Shown: in pieces, positions 36,519-47,739 of the stretch
Position numbering within the stretch: the stretch's first letter is position 1
Layout of the letters: every line of letters begins with the position of its first letter
Source: Cladorrhinum sp. PSN259
Taxonomy: Eukaryota > Ascomycota > Sordariomycetes > Sordariales > Podosporaceae
Direction of reading: 5' to 3'
Assembly: GCA_033725935.1 (NCBI GenBank)
Contig: MU867060.1
Location: 496,001-560,000 of the forward strand
Length of the DNA: 64,000 nucleotides
Made by a program: the position numbers and the translations under genes
Notes under the pieces: generated by a model
What the model was told of the DNA's origin: nothing
The model's input: the letters and a program-made list of their open reading frames with translations, nothing else
Databases searched by the model: none

Positions 36519-37169
36519 GGTTGCGGATAGCGTCGCGGGGTACCTGGTAGCCGATTTTTTCCTTGCCCCTCGTGCGGTTTCTGTCTGGATTCCTGGCGGT
36601 ATTCGTGCGCCTAGGCTGTGTTACGGCTCGGGAGTTCGAGGCCGAGATAGCTTCTGCAGGTGCGCGGTGGAGTTGGTCCGAGAAAGGCGATTACTTCCAG
36701 GCTGTTGCAGGAGGATACTTGGTCGATATTTCAGAATTTCGTGTGCAGTCAGTCATCGGTAGGCTTTGGGACTTCTTGTCGGTCACTGCAGTAAAGAGTC
36801 ACTAGCCCAAGAGGGTTTAGTGGCACATGCCCCACCATCATCTGATAACGCCGATAAGGCCCTTGCGGCTTCCAGTTGACTTCCAGGTTCGGTTCATTCA
36901 TGGCTGTCACAATACCAAGTACCGGGGTGACTTCTCTTACCAAGCTATTGTCTGGGTTTCCGAGTCCCGCCTATAGCCAGGACTGGATGACAGGAGCAGC
37001 AAAGAGAAGAGGCATTGGCGAGAGTGACATTAGTAAGTTCTTGTGTATCAAGCTTCTGTGTCAACCTGGGCACCCGAAGCTAGGTGTATCTAGGTAGCTC
37101 CCTTGAGTCCTTATTTTGTCTATATTAACATTACACCACCCGTAGTGGCTCATTACACCCATTCATTCA
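36519..37169. other. Intergenic, eIF2-gamma promoter
   Basis: About 650 bp carrying the eIF2-gamma promoter and the 3' flank of the LAA2-like gene. Nothing else recognised. Confidence 0.55.
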
Positions 37170-38907
37170 TTACTTCCTAACCTTTCGTGCATGCTTCACC
37201 AGATTCTCTATCACGCCTTCAAAAGCTTCTCGGTCTCCAATTTTCCCATCCGTTTTCTTTTGCCAGTATTTAAGCACATCCTTGGCCGTGAGTTGCATGG
37301 CCTCGAGTTTGCGAACATGCTCTTTGAGTTCCTGATCTGTCATGCCATTGAGGGCCTCGTCAGTCATGCAGAGCTGGCGGGCACTCATGAGATCAAACGT
37401 CTTTTCCGCATCTATAGTCTCTGATTTCTTGCCCTTGCTTCCAGATGATGACGCGCCTCCTGCTGCGGCTGTTCCAGCAGCCACTGTAGAAGAGGGTTTG
37501 GCATTCCCTTGGGCATCCATTGAGGTACTTGAGGCCTCTCCACCGTTGCCTCTCACCCTCGACAGGGAGCGAGGAGAGTCCGTGCTGCGTAATGAACCGG
37601 TTGAGGTCGTCCGATGTAGAGATGGGAGGACAAGTTTCTTTTGTTTTGAAGCCGGGAGGATCTCATCCAAGTCGACCGGCACTCCGAGGGAAACCAGAAA
37701 AAGCCGGCGGATGCGGGAGCGGATCCAATCTGGTGGTTGAAGCGGAGGCGGAGCTACCAGCTGAGACCACAGAGAGGCAGATCGTGGTGTCAGGAAAATA
37801 GGATGATCTTTTGCTGAGAGTGATGGGAGAGGGGGAATAGCGTCTGGCGGTGGGAATAATGCAGAGAGGTATGGCTCCACCACATCTTGTATTTCGGCCC
37901 CATGGAGGTCTTCAAACGAGGGAATGGGCTATTCCCAAAGTTAGCTCTGCTGATGGGGATAAGTCTTGACAGTGTTAGTGGGAATTGCTCTTACAAAAGA
38001 TAAGGAAGGGGCTGATGGGACTGGTGCTGGAGGGGGTGGAGCTGGCGCTGCCTCCTCAGCTTCTTGAAATCCGTCATCGAAGTCACCAAAATCTCCATCA
38101 TCACCGCCCTCCTCGAAGTCATCAAAGTCGTCCCCAAAGTCATCATCATCATAATTATCACCACCGCTGGCCTCATTGTCACCCTGAATCTCCGCTTCCT
38201 CAAAAGCGTCACCATCCTCCGGAGGTGCCAGAGAGAGGGGGCTCATTGGAGGAAGATTAGCGTGGGTACTTGGAGAGGGTGATAATGGAATATCTACGCA
38301 GGAAAATAATACGTCAATACAAAGCTATAGAGAAAGCTAGAAAGGCAAGGCTACGCATCCGTACCATTTTCTTCGTCCTTGTGCTCCACTCTCCCGTCAG
38401 CCTTGATGGTTAGGTCGGGAATAGGGTCCGCCTTGTGCTTATCGTCTACCTCTGGATGTGTCACAGCACCCTCGTCATCCGGGGATTCCTCCACCACTGT
38501 CTTGGGAATAGGGTGCCCACCAGGGGTCAACGGCCGGGCCTCGGGAGCCGTCTCGAGAGGAGTGGGATCGCTTGGGTCGGGGATGATAGCTATCTCATCT
38601 GGTTCCGCATCACCCTCTCTCATGCTGTATGCCTTGGTGCCCGGGACTTCACCGTATGCAGGCTTGTCATCAACCCTCTCTACTCTTGTTCTCGGAATGG
38701 GCGAGGCTGGCGTGGAGGTAACAGGGCCGGATTGAGCATCGGAATAGTGTTCTTCGGAGTCAGACTCGGCTGGAGATGGGTCAGTATCGTGCCAGCTTGT
38801 CATATTAAAGAGTTGGTCGTTGAATAGCTACCTAAATCATGGGCACCAGGGTCCGCAGTCCCTCGTCTTTCAGGGGGCGACAAGCTGTTACGGCGTTCAG
38901 ACGACAT
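37170..38907 (-). CDS. LAA2/YBL010C-like protein, putative AP-1 accessory factor
   Basis: Four exons, 38907-38832, 38769-38365, 38293-37995 and 37928-37170, give 512 residues; introns are 62, 71 and 66 nt. The first half is disordered and acidic. Around residues 190-235 is a dense Asp/Glu/Phe/Gly stretch with repeated FGDDF, DDFEEG and GDFGDFDDGF motifs, the kind of acidic phenylalanine motif that binds the gamma-ear of the AP-1 clathrin adaptor (as in aftiphilin and yeast Laa2). A conserved-looking segment follows (FEDLHGAEIQDVVEPYLSAL, PDWIRSRIRRLFLVSLGVPV, LDEILPASKQKKLVLPSL). The C-terminus is helical (MSARQLCMTDEALNGMTDQE). The assignment to the YBL010C/LAA2 family is from motif resemblance and memory, so moderate. 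It may alternatively be an unnamed fungal protein. Confidence 0.6.
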
Positions 38908-39829
38908 GATCTCTGCCTGACAGAACTTAGAGATGCGATTGATCCGCACGCCCGCTGAGCAGAGCGCGGGGAAATGTTCAGTGTAAAGTTAAAGGCTAGT
39001 GAAGTTTGAGGCTCGAAGCTCAATGCACGGCGGTGTAACGAAGAAGGGCAGTGAGAAGTGATCAATGTTCTAGGTCAAGTGGAAATTGGGTGTGCACACA
39101 TCGGAGAGCAGCAAACATGCGTCTTCCAATACAAGGTTGTGGACACTTGGGGGTCGGGTGATGCAGTTGGCAATAGGACACTGGGTCGGCCAGTGGAGGT
39201 GTAGTGGATATGGAAAGACGAGACAAGACAGCAAGGTGCGGAGAACAACCCGGCGACGCTTGCTCCAAAGATCCAACCAAGGTTGTGGATACCTTAAGGT
39301 TCCCCCATGACCCACTTTAAAGGTGGGGTCAGACCAAAGATCGAACTACATACTGCAACTTTTCAGCCTTCTCATCTGAGACGAGCTGTCCGGGACGCCA
39401 TTGGCGGAGGCAAGTGAGGCTGGACCGGCCCCAGTTTTTTCATCGTCCTGGCGCGCTTGCCCTTGACAGCACCTGCCAAAAAGTCCATCTCGCGACTGAA
39501 CGTTGCTTGGTCGGTATTTAGTCGATCTCCAAAACATCGGACAACCGGTTTAAGCGACAACATCGAAACTACGATCACCCAGCAGATTGCGCCTCTCGTC
39601 TAGCTATTTCAATTGCACCCCAGATCAATTCTGTCGAACAGCTCGACTGTGTGTGGAAAGGGCATCTGTTTACATTCTTTCTGGGTTCGCTTTGGAAGTG
39701 TTGGGGAGCGACTGGGGTCGGGCCGCACCTGTTATCACGTTGACAACTTTGAGCGATTCGCAAACCATTTCACGCCGATCTTGTGATTGAACCCACGACG
39801 AGACGAACCAGAGTATAACATCATCCACA
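38908..39829. promoter_or_regulatory. Divergent promoter between LAA2-like and nsp1 genes
   Basis: About 920 bp between two outward-facing start codons. A near-perfect palindrome lies at 39309-39330 (GACCCAC, spacer TTTAAAG, GTGGGGTC), which could be a dyad-binding site. A 14-bp direct repeat (AAGGTTGTGGA) occurs at about 39133 and 39279. Confidence 0.5.
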
Positions 39830-41917
39830 ATGTCATTCCATTTCGGTGGGGCCAGTACCGGTGCCTCTTCAGGCCAAACGCCCGCAACGTCGGCACCAGC
39901 TGCTGGTAGTCTTTTTGGAGCCACAACCTCAGGAACTCCAGGGAATACAGGGACTACATCATTCTCATTAAACAACACGAGCACTCCTAAGCCCGGTGGT
40001 TTGTTCGGTAACACTGCCGCGACAGCCCCAACCGGTGGCTCTAACCTCTTCGGTGGTGCCACAGCTTCTTCGACACCAGCTGCTGCTGCGCCAGCCTCGG
40101 GAACATCACTCTTTGGCACACCCGCTGCTCCATCCGGAGGTGGACTGTTTGGAGGTGCTACTGCGAGCAAGCCAGCTACAAGCGGACTTTTCGGGAATAC
40201 CTCTTCTACTCCCTCTTCTGGGACCGCAGCAACCACCACCACAGGTCTGTTTGGCAATAAGTCAGCTGGAGCCTCTACTCCGACCGCAACTACGCCGGCA
40301 GCCACGTCGGGTGGTTTGTTTGGCGGCGGTGGTGCTGCTGCTGCACCGGCCGCATCCCAATCGGCGACAAGTGCGACAGGAGGAGGTCTGTTTGGAGCCA
40401 CATCTGCTTTAACTCCTGCAAAGCCAACATTTGGAGGACTTAGTGGAGGACTTGGATCAACTACACCGGCGGGAGCCCCCCCAGCTGATGCCTCAAAGCC
40501 CGCTGCTGGTGGTCTCTTTGGACCAAGGTCTACTGCTCCTGCTGCTACATCTGGCACCATAGGCGGGCTTTTTGGCGCTACGTCGTCGACTGCTGCTCCT
40601 GCTGCTACTTCTGGCACCACAGGCGGGCTTTTTGGCGCTGCATCGTCGACTGCTGCTCCAACAGGCGCTGCCCCGCCAGCTGCCAGGACTACTTCACTCT
40701 TCGCAAACAAGGCACCAGCACCTTCAATGGGGGGTTCTTTGTTTGGATCAACCACAACTGGTACCCCCGCACCTGCAGCCTCCACCACTACCACAGCCCC
40801 TACCACTACCGCAGCCCCTAAATCCTTATTTGGAGCTGCCGCAACGACCTCAGAAAAACCATCCACTACCGCATCTGCCGCTCCTGCGCCTGCACCAGCT
40901 GCCGGAGGGCTCTTTGGAGCCAAGCAAGCCACCAATCCAGTAGCTTCCGCTGCCACTACCACGGCCGCTCCTGCTGCCACCACCCCTTCTCTTTTCGGTG
41001 CCGCTGCGCCGGCCACAACTGCAGCCCCTTCCACCACCACTACCACCGCTGCTCCCACACCAGCCGCTGGGGGTCTGTTTGGTGCTAAGCCAACAGCCGG
41101 AACAGCTGCCACGCCTGTAGCAACTACTACCACAGCTACCGCCGCAGACGGCAAGACGGCTGCCCACTCAGCCTCCACCATGGGGCCAGTGTCCGTCCTT
41201 CCTCGACTCAAGAACAAGACCATGGACGAGATCATCACCCGGTGGGCGACTGACTTGTCCAAGTATCAAAAGGAATTCAAGGAGCAAGCCGCCAAGGTCA
41301 GCGAGTGGGATCGTATGCTTGTGGAGAATGGTGAAAAAATCCAGAAGCTCTACACAAGCACATTTGAAGCCGAGCGTGCCAGCAATGAAATTGAGCGCCA
41401 GCTCGCAAGCGTGGAGAGCCAACAGGAGGAGCTCGGCGCGTGGCTGGAGCGCTACGAGCAGGAGCTGGATGATTTGTACAGCAAGTCTGGCAACCAGAAC
41501 GACCAGGCTGCGGGTCCTGATCAAGAGCGAGAGCGCACGTACAAGTTGGCGGAAAAGGTGACTGATCGGTTGGATGATATGGGCAAGGACTTGACGAAGA
41601 TGATCAAGGAGATCAATGACATGTCGGGGACGTTGAGCAAGGGGAATAAGCCTGATGATCCGGTATGCTAGGTTTTTGGCCCCCTTTACAGACTAAATAT
41701 TATCTTACTAACACCATGTTTTTAGTTGAGTCAAATCGTTCGTGTCTTGAACGGGCATCTCTCTCAGTTGCAGTGGATCGACACCAATGCCGCGGAGCTC
41801 CAGGCCAAGGTGACGGCTGCCCAGAAAATCACCGGCAATATGGGCCACACCACCTCGGATCCAGAGACGCATGCTGCTGAGAGCTTTTACCGGTCATACA
41901 GGGGCGGGTTCAAATAG
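39830..41917 (+). CDS. NSP1: Nucleoporin Nsp1/Nup62 (FG-repeat)
   Basis: Two exons, 39830-41662 and 41726-41917, with a 63-nt intron (GTATGC donor, CTAACA branch), give 674 residues. Residues 1-440 are a low-complexity Ala/Thr/Ser/Pro region with about 20 FG motifs, mainly GGLFG and SLFG, which form the permeability barrier of the nuclear pore. The C-terminal 220 residues are the Nsp1_C coiled coil: MDEIITRWATDLSKYQKEF, NGEKIQKLYTS, ERQLASVESQQEELG, LSQIVRVLNGHLSQLQWIDT. This coiled coil assembles with Nup57/Nup49 in the central channel and with Nup82. The FG region is GC-rich and periodic, which opens a long antisense frame that is not a gene. Confidence 0.95.
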
Positions 41918-42623
41918 ACGTGAAATCACAGGGTTAACATTATTCATTGAAAATAGCCAAGAAAATAAGGGGTAGTGGGATGGGGGGAGGTCTGTCTAGG
42001 GTAAATTTTCAGGTTTGTGTAGGGTAATGGCAAAGGAGTTTTTGTAAGAGTTCATTTCGGATGCGGGTTGATACCGGCCGATAGAGGCGCGCACAAGAAT
42101 GACGGAGGAAGAATAAACAACGCAGCGGAACAGACCAAGGCAGTTCAGCTAGAGGCATTGGGATTCGGGTGGGCGAACTCAAGGAATCTCATCCCGACGG
42201 TGTGTTGATGCAGTTGGAAATCCATGTGGTTTGCATAATGTGCAAAAGTCTTTTTTCCTCGCTCTGATAGCTAGGCTAAAACGAGATGCTTGATGCAAAA
42301 AGGGGTTCATCAGATATTTACTCGTACAGCAAGAGAGTAGTTTAATGTAACAAAAATACAACCGTCTTTCTCTTCTCAATTCCTTTCCGCCTTTCGCCCT
42401 TCTCTTCGAGACCCTTCGATGCTTCCCGCCTACAGGTTCATGCAGCGGATCCCCTCGAACTCTGATGAGAGAACAATATTACATCATTTTTGGTCAAAAA
42501 AGATGCAATAAATGAACTGCGTGGAATGACCAGTTTGTGCTTCCCGTTCAAGCTAATGGGTTGATAGAGAGAGAGGGGCACTACGCTGTGCGCATGGCTT
42601 CATGATTTTCGTGGTTTTTTTTT
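41918..42623. other. Convergent intergenic region
   Basis: About 700 bp between the converging nsp1 and ATPase-inhibitor genes. No gene or notable repeat. Confidence 0.55.
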
Positions 42624-43208
42624 TTAGTTGTGCTCACCACCCTGCTCCTTGGTGATCTCATCGCTGTAAACCGGGAGAAGAAGATGCCATTGGTCAGTGT
42701 CTCTATTTACTCGTTGCTGCGAATGGCAGGGTTCAGGGAAGCAAGCTTAAAACAACTCACATGTGGTCCGAGAGCTGCTGGAGGTGGGCCTGCTGCTCTC
42801 TGAGCTTCTGCTTGAGAGCAAGAAGCTTCTCCTTCTCCCGCTGGCGGATAGCATAGTCCTCCTGGGCGCGCTCGCGGCGCTGGAAAGCGTCACTGTGTTA
42901 TTTGCAAGAGGTTTCGTCAGTCAATTGGTCTTTTTGTGATTTAAAGAATTGAGGTTGATGTTGTGGGAAGCTGGGAAGTAGCTTGTTTGTTGCTAAAGTG
43001 CCATCTGAGGGCTTGTGGTGACCTCAGTCACACCCCGCATTAAGCAGTTCCTTGAGACGAAGGAGACAGGAAGGGGGAAAACATACCCCTGACCACCAGT
43101 CTTGGGGGGAGCGCCAGTATCACCAGCACCCATGGCGCGCGAGGTGGTCGCAAAGGTCCTGGAGAGGAGTGCCGGGCGGGCGAGCTTGACGACGGAGGTG
43201 CGAAGCAT
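42624..43208 (-). CDS. INH1: Mitochondrial F1F0-ATPase inhibitor (IF1 family)
   Basis: Three exons, 43208-43087, 42892-42761 and 42663-42624, encode 97 residues. Introns are 194 and 97 nt, long relative to the tiny exons. The product blocks ATP hydrolysis by the mitochondrial ATP synthase when the membrane potential falls. The first 25 residues form a mitochondrial presequence (MLRTSVVKLARPALLSRTFA). The inhibitory region is visible as GAGDTGAPPKTGGQGDAFQR then RERAQEDYAIRQREKEKL, followed by a helical coiled coil (KQKLREQQAHLQQLSDHI) for dimerisation. Length and motif order match fungal IF1. It would be missed by simple ORF searches because no exon exceeds 132 nt. Confidence 0.88.
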
Positions 43209-44928
43209 TGTGAATTCGATTGTTGGAGATTCGTGGTTCTGGATGCGAGGGGCAGAGCGTGCGACGTTAGCGAGGTGGCAGGGCTTGTTTATATAGTGAC
43301 TGGGAAGGAGAATTCTTACAATCGGTGTTGTATGTTCGGATTTCTTTGAGTTGGAGAATGATCTGATCACGGTCTTTCGAAGGTGGAGAGCTTTTTACTG
43401 GCAGTAAGTAATGGACGTCAAGCTTCCGTCTTTGCGGGACACCACGGGTCCACGAGAGCTCCCCGGGATCCACTGGTTTCGTCGATTGTGACGGAAGGGT
43501 TTGTTGCCTGAGGCAGCACAAAGAAGAAACAGCAGGGAGAGCCACGGTAGGCAGCCAAAGGGTGACCCGTGCCAACTGCGGAACGCCAGGATTGCCCCGC
43601 AAATTCGTCAATCAATGTTCCCCTCTCCTGATTGTCCAGAGCTGTGGACCTCTTGAGCTCATACGGACTGTGGTCAAGGTGCCTGGGCTATTCTGAAAAT
43701 CATGCTAGTCATACGCACTATATCAAATTTTGGGTCTAGATTCTACAATCGACAAAAATCTCTACCCGCAATCATGCTACCTGGTTGGTTGTTGCTAAAG
43801 CGGGTTCAGGGGTTTGGTGGATAGTTGACATCCCATGGGGACGGAATTCCAGGACCTTCCACTTCCCTGAATCCCAAGAGGTCTCCAGATGACAGGCTTT
43901 GCGGGTTGGCAATCTCAATATCTCGAGGCGAGGCAGATCCTTATTGGTTAGTATATCTTCCACTACATGGTATTCAACCTTCCTCGTTGTTAAGTTGAGA
44001 TCGGTATTCGTTTGTTCAGAATTCACAGGTCCAATGTCCAACTGTGGAAATGATAATGTAGCGGTCGGAAAGTCCGTCATACACATACTGGAGCTCGGAG
44101 CTAGGCTCGGGAAAATTAGGTATTGTCTATGGCATCAACGTAGGGCGGGTATATTAGAAATGCCCACAGAAAGCCGGGCGGGAGAGCGCCGCATGAATGA
44201 AACATTGCTCGACCATGCGCTGGACTGCTGCTGCTGCTGCTGCTAGGTGCTGCTGCCCGACCTACCCCTCTCTCATCAGAGGCCTGACCGCTAGCAACAA
44301 AGTACATACAATGTAAAACGAGACCGGATCTGTCTCGGAGGAGTGAACGATTGTTTGGCAGCGAAGTCAGGTATTCGTGGGGTGTTTGGAGGCTTAGGGG
44401 ACAAACGCCGCTTTTGGCATCGCGGGTGGTTTGTTTGGAGGAGGTAAAGGGGCGGCATGGACGAGGATAGAAGACCTGAGCGCCCTGGACAAAGTGCCAG
44501 TGACGTACTTGCCTTTTTCTTTTGCCATCCATGCTGGCCGCCCCCAAGTGCGCAGGAAGCCGAAATGTTGGCTATTGCTTGTGAGCCGTCACGTGGTGAT
44601 CTCACGTCTTATCGGGTCCCAAACAGGGTGTAGGATGGGAGGGGAGCATGGTGTGGGCGAAAGGTGGCCGTGCAAAGCCCCCAATTTCACTGGTTGACAG
44701 CCCACTCGCGGCATCCCGCCTTGTGTTGTCGCTGCGCTGCCCGCTGCCTTGCCCCTTCCCTCATTTCCAACTTTGCATCCAAAACCGGTGACTCTGCCCA
44801 TTTCCCACTTCTCCCCCAAACAACAAGCCTTAACAACCCTACACAAACTCTCCATTACGAACATCGCGCTGCGAACCATCCAAACAACCACCAAAACCAA
44901 AACCGTCCGCTTTCTACATTCCCCAGAG
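43209..44928. other. Upstream regions of INH1 and 14-3-3 genes
   Basis: About 1.7 kb holding the divergent promoters. A CTG tract (six copies) lies at about 44225-44243. No supported gene. Confidence 0.5.
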
Positions 44929-45429
44929 GTGAGTCTGGACTATCACAGTGCATTCATTATTTCCCCCCTCCACCGCATCATCAGCTGCACGCATCTCCCC
45001 CTCTGTCGTCATCGTCGATGCGACCGCACTCTGCACTCGCTCCATGAAGCCGCCATCACGAGTTTCTCCTTCGCCTACACGCAGAGGTCCAATTGCCTCT
45101 TTTACCCAAGTACGGCCGACGAGAACTCCGTGCAACAACGACGCCCGATGCCTGGACAGGGCTGCGATTGCCCCACCGAGAGCGGGGAGCCACCTCCTTG
45201 ATTCCCTCGTCATCAAGTCAACCCAGCGCATTGCATCGTCTCGGATGCCATTGTCTGCCCGACGATAGCTTCGTTGGCGGTGCCAAGCCCGATTTCGCCA
45301 ATATATTTTCCCTCCTTCCCCTTTGCCCGCAAACGCACACGCACACGCACACGCACATCCTTTCTTCACCGTTTATCTTGCCCTAGCTGGTCGTAGTCTG
45401 TGACCCAGCGCTAACAACCAACACCATAG
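44929..45429 (+). other. Probable 5' UTR intron of the 14-3-3 gene
   Basis: A consensus donor (AGAG|GTGAGT) at 44929, a CGCTAAC branch near 45408 and an acceptor CCATAG ending at 45429 lie just 19 nt upstream of the 14-3-3 ATG. This 501-nt intron would be much longer than the coding introns. It includes a (CACACG)n tract at about 45333-45357. Prediction from splice signals only. Confidence 0.6.
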
Positions 45430-45448
45430 ATAAACCAAATCCGACAAA

Positions 45449-45649
45449 ATGGGTCACGAAGACGCTGTTTACCTGGCCAAGCTCGCCGAGCAGGCTGAGC
45501 GCTACGAGGGTACGTTTGAAGATCGGTGATGACGGTTGCCGTGTTCGTGGGTTCGAAGTCTGACGTTTCGCCCTTTCCGCCCAATAGAGATGGTTGAGAA
45601 CATGAAGCTCGTTGCCTCCGAAGACCGCGACCTTACCGTTGAGGAGCGG

Positions 45650-45684
<35 letters not shown>

Positions 45685-46499
45685 TGCTCGCCGCGCATCC
45701 TGGAGAATTGTCACCTCGATCGAGCAGAAGGAGGAGTCCAAGGGTAACTCTACCCAGGTTGGCCTTATCAAGGAGTACCGCCAGAAGATTGAGGCCGAGC
45801 TTGCCAAGATCTGCGAGGATATCCTATCTGTTCTCGACAAGCACCTCATTCCCTCTGCTAAGACCGGCGAGTCCAAGGTCTTCTACCACAAGATGTATGT
45901 ATCCCTTTCCCTTTGGATTTGGATCATTCGTATCTAACGCATAACAATAGGAAGGGTGATTACCACCGCTACCTCGCTGAGTTCGCCGTTGGCGACAAGC
46001 GCAAGGACTCTGCCGACAAGTCTCTCGAGGCCTACAAGGCCGCCACTGAGGTCGCCCAGACTGAGCTTCCTCCTACCCACCCCATCCGCCTTGGTCTCGC
46101 CCTCAACTTCTCCGTCTTCTACTACGAGATCCTCAACGCTCCCGACCAGGCTTGCCACTTGGCCAAGCAGGCATTTGATGATGCCATTGCTGGTGAGTAG
46201 AAGATCGCCAAATGTGCTTAGAGCTTGACGACTAACCATGTTTGCGTGATTACAGAGCTCGACACATTGAGCGAGGAGAGCTACAAGGACAGCACCCTTA
46301 TCATGCAGTTGCTCCGTGACAACCTGGTATGTTTATTCTCTCTGTTTGACTGGCACCCACGGAACGCTGACTCGAAGTTTAGACCCTCTGGACTTCGTCC
46401 GAGGCAGACCCTGCTCCTGCTGCTGGCCACGCCGAGGCTGCTCCCGCTGAGGAGCCCAAGGCGGCTGAGCCCGCTGCGGAGGAGCCCAAGGCCGAGTAA
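45449..46499 (+). CDS. 14-3-3 protein
   Basis: Five exons, 45449-45509, 45588-45894, 45951-46192, 46256-46326 and 46383-46499, give 265 residues. The four introns are 78, 56, 63 and 56 nt. 14-3-3 dimers bind phosphoserine/threonine motifs on many signalling proteins. Signature 1 is RNLLSVAYKNVIG, the binding-groove residues lie in RRASWRI and in KVFYHKMKGDYHRYLAEF, and signature 2 is [20 protein letters not shown]. The C-terminal tail is Ala/Glu/Pro-rich and acidic, as usual in fungi. A nearby partner of interest is the PRD-4/CHK2 kinase (25 kb away), since 14-3-3 proteins act in checkpoint signalling, but proximity alone is not evidence of coupling. Confidence 0.96.
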
Positions 46500-47007
46500 A
46501 AGGTGTCGCATGATTTTATGGTCTCTTGATAGTGATAACCCCCTGGCTTGTCTTTGGCAAATCCCCCTGGTGGAAAAATGGGCGTCTTGGTGTGCGCGGA
46601 GTGGAGATGCCTCAGGTAACGTTGCATGTTTAAGGCAAATACAGAGTTAGGAAGAAGACTTGAGGAACGGTTTTCTCGAGACAGATATGGGCTTTAGAGG
46701 GCAGAGACATCTCTTGAGGGGTTCTTTTTCGTTTTCCTTTTTCAACAGATGACTTGGTGCTGCTTAGACTCTCTGTACACGGGATGGGCCGTTCTGGGCA
46801 AGAAAAAAATCCAAAAATCACCCTTTTTCCCCAAGTGGAAATTCCTTATTCCCCTTTACCCTTCTTTAGTACTAGGCGCACAAACCAATAACTCATATAG
46901 ATCCTTCTTCGGCCTCGATACAGAAATTAAAGCAAGCATTTGCGCTTTAAGTACTTTTCTTCCTTCCTTCCTCTCCTGAAGATCTGATTTAATCCACCAA
47001 TTTCGCT
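46500..47007. other. Convergent intergenic region
   Basis: About 500 bp of 3' flank shared by the 14-3-3 and DPH4 genes. No gene recognised. Confidence 0.55.
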
Positions 47008-47739
47008 TCAAGTTCCTTCTCCTTCTGCTTCACTAGCTCCAGCTCCTTTGCCAACTTTTGCTTCTACTCCTGCTTCTACTCCTGCTTCTACTCCTGCTTC
47101 TACTCCTGCTTCTACTCCTGCTTCTACTCCTGGGCTTGGACTGTTGTCTTGATCCTCGCCATCCACTTCCTCTTCTTCCACAACAGCAAAGTGAACTCTT
47201 AGCCAGAGACTACAATCGGCGCAGCCAACCATTAATTCCCCCAGGTCAGAAGCATCTTCCAGGTCTTGTTCCGCGAATAAGTAACCGCGGGGGTTACCGC
47301 AGCGACAGGAACGGTACCACTGATTCTGGGAAGGGTCGTAGTCCAGGTCGTCCAGGTCTGTCGTTTCTATCCCTGTTTGGAATTTTGGTTGGTTTTGAGA
47401 AGAAGTTGTTGCAGGGTTGGTAGTGGCGAGGAGGAGGAGGGATTTGTCGTAGGCTTGTTTGAGTGCGGGGGAGGATAAAGTTGCAAAGGCTAGGGATATT
47501 TGGTCGATCGTGTATTTTTGTGTTGTTGTAGATGATGAAGAAGAAGAAGAAGAGAGTTTGGTGGTATAAGAGGAAGAGGAAGGCGCTGAGGAAGAAGGGG
47601 TAGAAGAAGATTTGTCTGGGTGGTTTGTGAGGAGAGCTTTTCGGTAGGCTTTTTTGAGGGTTTGAGTGTCTAGGGTGGGGGAGTTGGGAGAGTTGGGTGG
47701 TGGGAGGGAGAGGACGTCGTAGTGGGTTGGTTGTGCCAT
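47008..47739 (-). CDS. DPH4: Diphthamide biosynthesis protein 4 (DnaJ + CSL zinc finger)
   Basis: Single exon, 243 residues. DPH4 supports the electron-transfer steps of diphthamide formation on eEF2. The N-terminal J domain (residues 1-100) contains the HPD motif in LLTNHPDKSSS, but it is split by a long Ser-rich insertion between helices II and III. The CSL zinc finger follows near 140-180, with Cys pairs in RSCRCGNPRG and VGCADCSLW. The C-terminal tail has six tandem copies of the tetrapeptide GVEA, encoded by a 12-bp minisatellite. Family members usually end soon after the zinc finger, so the tail is extra and likely variable in length. Confidence 0.85.
   Translation of the reverse strand: MAQPTHYDVLSLPPPNSPNSPTLDTQTLKKAYRKALLTNHPDKSSSTPSSSAPSSSSYTTKLSSSSSSSSTTTQKYTIDQISLAFATLSSPALKQAYDKSLLLLATTNPATTSSQNQPKFQTGIETTDLDDLDYDPSQNQWYRSCRCGNPRGYLFAEQDLEDASDLGELMVGCADCSLWLRVHFAVVEEEEVDGEDQDNSPSPGVEAGVEAGVEAGVEAGVEAGVEAKVGKGAGASEAEGEGT
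47061..47132 (-). repeat. 12-bp coding minisatellite in DPH4
   Basis: Six perfect tandem copies of CTTCTACTCCTG on the plus strand, encoding GVEA repeats on the minus strand. Perfect identity suggests recent expansion; units are multiples of three, so length changes keep the frame. Confidence 0.97.

Noticed and set aside
39670..41262. 530-codon open frame antisense to nsp1, Ala/Val/Pro-rich
   Set aside because: It mirrors the GC-rich, periodic FG-repeat coding sequence, has no recognisable domain, and the plus strand is clearly Nsp1.
44225..44243. CTG repeat as a possible part of a gene or array
   Set aside because: Only six copies, no spacers, and not in a supported reading frame; an ordinary microsatellite.
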